Positions 60,818 through 64,000 of a stretch of DNA of 64,000 bases are shown one piece after another. Source of the DNA: an uncultured Paracoccaceae bacterium (GTDB lineage: Bacteria > Pseudomonadota > Alphaproteobacteria > Rhodobacterales > Rhodobacteraceae); contig CANLQK010000004.1 of NCBI GenBank assembly GCA_947493255.1, forward strand, positions 1-64,000, in the 5' to 3' direction. The translations under genes were made by a program, and so were the position numbers. Numbering within the stretch: position 1 is the stretch's first letter; the number at the start of each line of letters is the position of its first letter. The notes under the pieces were generated by a model. It did not search any database. It saw only the letters and a list, made by a program, of their open reading frames with translations, and had not been told where the DNA came from.

Positions 60818-61351
60818 ATGAAGTCATCTAGGTCCCGTTCGCGGAATAAGAACCGCAACAACAACCGTCCTTCCGGCGGCAATATCGTCAATCGTGTATT
60901 TGACAGCTCTGGCCCTGAGGGGAAGGTGCGCGGAACACCGCAGCAAATTATTGAGAAATATAATCAGCTGCACCGCGATGCTGTTTTGTCTGGCGACCGC
61001 GTGAACGCCGAAAACTTTGCACAACACGCAGAGCATTACACACGCATGTTGGCCGAAGCCCAAAAAGAGATCGACGCCAAACGCGAAGAACAAGAGAAGC
61101 AAAACCGTGAACGTCAGGCAGAGCGTGACCGCGAACGCGCGGACCGTTTGAAAGCGCAAGAAGAAGCGGCAGCCGCTGCGCCTGCGCCTGCTGCGCCTCA
61201 AGACGCACCGGCCGAGGCTGCGGCACCGTCCGAGGATAGCGGTTTGGTGGAAACACCAGAAGAGGCGCCTAAGAAGCGCCGCACACGTAAACCGAAAACA
61301 CGCCCTGATCAGCCCCCAGAAGGCGGCGCTGCACCAGAAGCGGCAGAGTAA
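60818..61351 (+). CDS. DUF4167-family protein
   Basis: A 177-aa highly charged protein. N-terminal basic region MKSSRSRSRNKNRNNNRPSG; DUF4167 core FDSSGPEGKVRGTPQQIIEK and RDAVLSGDRVNAENFAQHAE; long coiled coil EKQNRERQAERDRERADRLK; C-terminal Pro/Ala and basic tail (KKRRTRKPKTRP). Likely nucleic-acid binding. ATG 60818 is the family start; a weak TGGAAA site. A terminator follows. Confidence 0.83.
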   Translation: MKSSRSRSRNKNRNNNRPSGGNIVNRVFDSSGPEGKVRGTPQQIIEKYNQLHRDAVLSGDRVNAENFAQHAEHYTRMLAEAQKEIDAKREEQEKQNRERQAERDRERADRLKAQEEAAAAAPAPAAPQDAPAEAAAPSEDSGLVETPEEAPKKRRTRKPKTRPDQPPEGGAAPEAAE

Positions 61352-61353
61352 AG

Positions 61354-61384
61354 AAAAGGCCCTCGGTGACGGGGGCCTTTTTTG
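61354..61384 (+). terminator. Terminator of the DUF4167 gene
   Basis: AAAAGGCCC and GGGCCTTTT (9 bp) with a 10-nt loop and a seven-T tail, 2 bp after the stop. The A run allows partial activity for the converging ksgA. Confidence 0.9.
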
Positions 61385-61392
61385 TTTAGGGT

Positions 61393-62235
61393 TTACGTGT
61401 TGTCCTTGAGAGAGCGGGCCAAGGCGCAGAACCGTTCCAAGTCGATTTCTTCAGCACGTTGCGTTGGTTTGATGTCGGCCTCGATCAAGTGGTCTTCGAT
61501 GTTTTTGGCCAGCCCTTTCAAGGAGGCGCGCAACATTTTTCGACGTTGGTTGAATGCTGTTGCCGTGACGTGCTGCAACATCTTGGCGTCTGCGGGGAAC
61601 CTTGGTTCTGGCAGCGCTGTTAGGTGCACGACAGCACTGGAGACTTTGGGCGGCGGCGAGAATGCCTCTGGTGGGAGGTTAAGCACGATTTGCGCATCCG
61701 AACGCCATTGGCTGATAATGGCGAGACGTCCGTAAGCCTTTGATCCCGGTGTGGCAGTGATGCGTTGCGCGACCTCGCGTTGGAACATCAGCGTCAGGCT
61801 GTCCCAGAAGGGAGGCCATGTTGGCGGGGTTAGCCACCGTACCAACAATTCGGTCCCTACGTTGTAAGGAAGGTTTGCAGCCACTCGGATTGGGGCTGTC
61901 AGGTGGTCGAGCGGATTGATGTCGAGCGCATCACCAGACATGACATCCAGTCGGTCAGGGTAGGCGGCAGCGATTTCGGCCAGCGCGGGCAGGCATCGTT
62001 CGTCTTTTTCAATGGCGAGCACACGGCGTGCGCCCTCGGATAGCAGACCGCGGGTCAAACCACCGGGGCCGGGGCCAATTTCTAGGACGTCGTGGCCTTC
62101 GTTTTTCCCCGACAGCCGTGCGATCTTTGCTGTGAGGTTCAGGTCGAGCAGGAAGTTTTGGCCAAGGGATTTTTTGGCCGCCAGCCCGTGCGTTTCAATG
62201 ACCTGTCGAAGCGGGGGAAGGGTGTCGATGCTCAT
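61393..62235 (-). CDS. ksgA: 16S rRNA dimethyladenosine transferase
   Basis: A 280-aa KsgA/RsmA that dimethylates A1518 and A1519 of 16S rRNA. Motifs [29 protein letters not shown] and [18 protein letters not shown]. Its start overlaps the pdxA stop by 4 bp. Confidence 0.97.
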   Translation of the reverse strand: MSIDTLPPLRQVIETHGLAAKKSLGQNFLLDLNLTAKIARLSGKNEGHDVLEIGPGPGGLTRGLLSEGARRVLAIEKDERCLPALAEIAAAYPDRLDVMSGDALDINPLDHLTAPIRVAANLPYNVGTELLVRWLTPPTWPPFWDSLTLMFQREVAQRITATPGSKAYGRLAIISQWRSDAQIVLNLPPEAFSPPPKVSSAVVHLTALPEPRFPADAKMLQHVTATAFNQRRKMLRASLKGLAKNIEDHLIEADIKPTQRAEEIDLERFCALARSLKDNT

Positions 62236-63191
62236 GCGCGGGCGGTTCCCATTTGGGCGGCCATTTTCAGGGCAGCGATCATTGAAGTCGGATCAGCGGC
62301 ATCTGTTCCGGCGATGTCAAAAGCGGTGCCATGATCGGGCGATGTGCGCACGAATGGGAGGCCCAGCGTGACGTTCACGCCGCTGGAAAAGTCCAAGGTT
62401 TTGATCGGGATCAAGGCTTGGTCGTGATACATGCAAATGGCCACATCGTAGCGTGCACGAGCTGCGGGGTGAAACATTGTATCGGCGGACAAGGGGCCGG
62501 AAACATCGAACCCTTCGGCGCGCAACGCGTCTAAGGTTGGTGTGATCATTTCGATTTCTTCCATGCCCATTTTACCGCCTTCGCCTGCGTGTGGGTTGAG
62601 GCCGGCAACCGCGATGCGCGGTTTGGCTATGCCAAAGTCGCGGATCATGGCGGCGTGGGTGATCAGGATTGTGTCCGTCAATGTTGCCGCAGAAAGCTGC
62701 TTTGGGACCTCTGAAAGCGGGATGTGAATGGTCGCTGGTACGACGCGCAACAGATCGCACGCCAACATCATTACGACGCTGTCCCGTCCGGCCAATGCAG
62801 CGAGATATTCGGTGTGACCGGGATATGCAAAATCTGCGCCGTCGATCAGGGCTTGTTTATGGATGGGAGAGGTGCAGACGGCAGAACATTCGCCCATTTG
62901 GACCAGTTCAACAGCGTCTGCGATCGCATCGATAACGCCTTGGGCATGGACAGGGTTTGGCGTGCCAGCCTGACGAGGTGCACCAAAATCGCGTGCAAGC
63001 ACAGGGAATGCTGTTGCTGTGGCAGCGGCAGCGGCGTTCGGGACTTCCTGCCAGTCGGTTCCGGCGGGCAGGTGGGTTGGGTCCCCCAACCACACCATTG
63101 GTGTTTCGTGGCCAATTGCGCGCCAAGCGGCGACAGAGATTTCGGGTCCTATGCCTGCAGGTTCGCCGCAGGAGATGGCGATAGGTTTCAT
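62232..63191 (-). CDS. pdxA: 4-hydroxythreonine-4-phosphate dehydrogenase
   Basis: A 319-aa enzyme of pyridoxal phosphate synthesis. Family marks: [53 protein letters not shown] and [11 protein letters not shown]. Overlaps surA by 1 bp and ksgA by 4 bp. Confidence 0.96.
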   Translation of the reverse strand: MKPIAISCGEPAGIGPEISVAAWRAIGHETPMVWLGDPTHLPAGTDWQEVPNAAAAATATAFPVLARDFGAPRQAGTPNPVHAQGVIDAIADAVELVQMGECSAVCTSPIHKQALIDGADFAYPGHTEYLAALAGRDSVVMMLACDLLRVVPATIHIPLSEVPKQLSAATLTDTILITHAAMIRDFGIAKPRIAVAGLNPHAGEGGKMGMEEIEMITPTLDALRAEGFDVSGPLSADTMFHPAARARYDVAICMYHDQALIPIKTLDFSSGVNVTLGLPFVRTSPDHGTAFDIAGTDAADPTSMIAALKMAAQMGTARA

Positions 63192-64000
63192 CAGTTGTAG
63201 GTGATGGTTGCAGCCGCCATCAGGTCCGCGAGTAGTGCGTCGGCGTAAGAGCTAAGACGTTGGGACACGAGTTGAGCGCGGATCGTGTCACGATCTTGGC
63301 CTTCGCCAAGGGCCGGTGTGCGACCACACATCATCAAGAAAACTAAGGTTTCGCCGTTGGCCCGTGTTAGCACATAAGATGTTTCACCGGGGTCGAGTTT
63401 GGCCAATTCGATGGCCACGTCCTGTGGGATTTCTGCAGGGGGCAACACATCGCGTTGCAGCTGTTCTTCGGGCAGGTCACGGGCGATACCATAAAGGTCG
63501 TCGCAGGTGTCGACGTTGGCATCAACACGGGCGGCTTCGCGCAGGGCGCGTTCTGATAGGCCGCCAGCGATGTAGAACGCGGCGAATTCGATAGCTGCAG
63601 GTTCCGATGGCGCAGTTGGCACTTCGCGCACACCGCGCATTTGGAACAAGGCCACGCCGTTGGTGATTGGGATCGGGGCTGTGACTTCGCCCGGGGCGAG
63701 GTTGAGCAAGAGACTGCGTAGGCCTGCTGGGTAGTTGGTGATTGGCAACCAATCCAAGCGGCCGCCACGGGTGCGCGACGGAAGGGCAGACACGCGACGG
63801 GCTTCGGCTTCGAATGCTGATGTGGACGTTAGCTGGCTGATGCGTTCTGCGGTTGCGATGGCCTGTTGGGCACGTGGGGGCGGCGCAGGAATGATAATTT
63901 CAGACAGCAAAACCTCAATGCCAGATGCACCACTGGATTGTCCTAACGCCTGATCGATTTCAGCTTCGGAGACTGTTGCTCGATCGCCGTAACGTGACCG
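63191..64000 (-). CDS. surA: Periplasmic peptidyl-prolyl isomerase SurA, partial
   Basis: The 3' 270 codons of a SurA-type chaperone; the frame stays open to the window's right edge, so the start is missing. The parvulin domain segment SRTRGGRLDWLPITNYPAGL, then LRSLLLNLAPGEVTAPIPIT and a second PPIase-like region follow. surA-pdxA-ksgA is a widely conserved outer-membrane biogenesis operon, with lptD usually before it. Confidence 0.88.
   Translation of the reverse strand, partial: RSRYGDRATVSEAEIDQALGQSSGASGIEVLLSEIIIPAPPPRAQQAIATAERISQLTSTSAFEAEARRVSALPSRTRGGRLDWLPITNYPAGLRSLLLNLAPGEVTAPIPITNGVALFQMRGVREVPTAPSEPAAIEFAAFYIAGGLSERALREAARVDANVDTCDDLYGIARDLPEEQLQRDVLPPAEIPQDVAIELAKLDPGETSYVLTRANGETLVFLMMCGRTPALGEGQDRDTIRAQLVSQRLSSYADALLADLMAAATITYN

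Noticed and set aside
1..64000. Mobile elements, prophage, CRISPR arrays
   Set aside because: No transposase, integrase, terminal inverted repeats, phage structural genes or regularly spaced direct repeats were seen; gene order is syntenic for the group.

Overview
This window looks like an ordinary chromosomal segment of a marine Rhodobacterales (Roseobacter-group) alphaproteobacterium, with moderate GC. The evidence is gene content and synteny: acetolactate synthase genes, Tat-exported PhoX, a TRAP transporter, bpt, tandem DUF2852 genes, edd-eda, OlsB, a double-domain Dcd, argS-SPOR-nagZ-scpA-scpB, rpmF-plsX-fabH-ihfA-merR and surA-pdxA-ksgA. I see no insertion sequence, prophage, integrase or CRISPR array. 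About 68 protein genes plus a leader peptide and one tRNA fill the window, most in tight co-directional runs.

Layout. 0-3 kb: the ilvI/ilvH unit (minus strand) with a short gene between the two subunits; ahead of it is a promoter, a 15-codon leader peptide rich in Ile/Val/Leu, and an intrinsic terminator, i.e. a transcription attenuator. 3-5 kb: PhoX phosphatase. 5.2-8.5 kb: a regulator cluster (small ORF plus SnoaL-LuxR protein; NarL-type response regulator plus Cache histidine kinase). 8.7-13.4 kb: a TRAP transporter whose two membrane subunits are both unusually large; it diverges from the kinase. 13.5-17.1 kb: bpt, two DUF2852 proteins, an AbrB-type permease and a YbaK deacylase. 17.2-20.2 kb: glnE. 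20.2-22.8 kb: eda-edd (Entner-Doudoroff). 23-27.8 kb: a DUF6778-like lipoprotein, RlmI, PIN, M48 and Hint-domain proteins.

27.8-33.6 kb holds a compact six-gene minus-strand run (59-aa ORF, DUF2927 lipoprotein, 56-aa membrane protein, VWA/CoxE protein, 119-aa membrane protein, DedA) next to MtfA and a MoxR ATPase. MoxR and VWA/CoxE proteins usually work together, so this is the best candidate for an uncharacterised multi-gene machine. 33.8-39 kb: dksA lacking most zinc cysteines, an FAD monooxygenase, xth, erpA, dgt, and a shortened cytochrome oxidase subunit I homologue with a single histidine. 39-46 kb: argS, SPOR, nagZ, scpAB, dcd and tRNA-Pro(GGG). 46-54 kb: the rpmF-plsX-fabH-ihfA-merR unit, yceD, bamE, olsB, an ABC-F ATPase and a lipoprotein. 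54-64 kb: mazG, an M20 amidohydrolase with two ureohydrolases, DUF1499-prfA-prmC, DUF4167, and ksgA-pdxA-surA (the last cut by the window edge).

The strongest observations are the ilv attenuator, the histidine-poor COX1 paralogue, the VWA/DUF2927/DedA run with its TTG-start small ORF, a shared 14-bp operator-like palindrome at the edd and TRAP/kinase promoters, a CtrA-type site, and a perfect AT-rich palindrome before the DUF2852 pair. All functions are inferred from sequence motifs read by eye; no database search was run.
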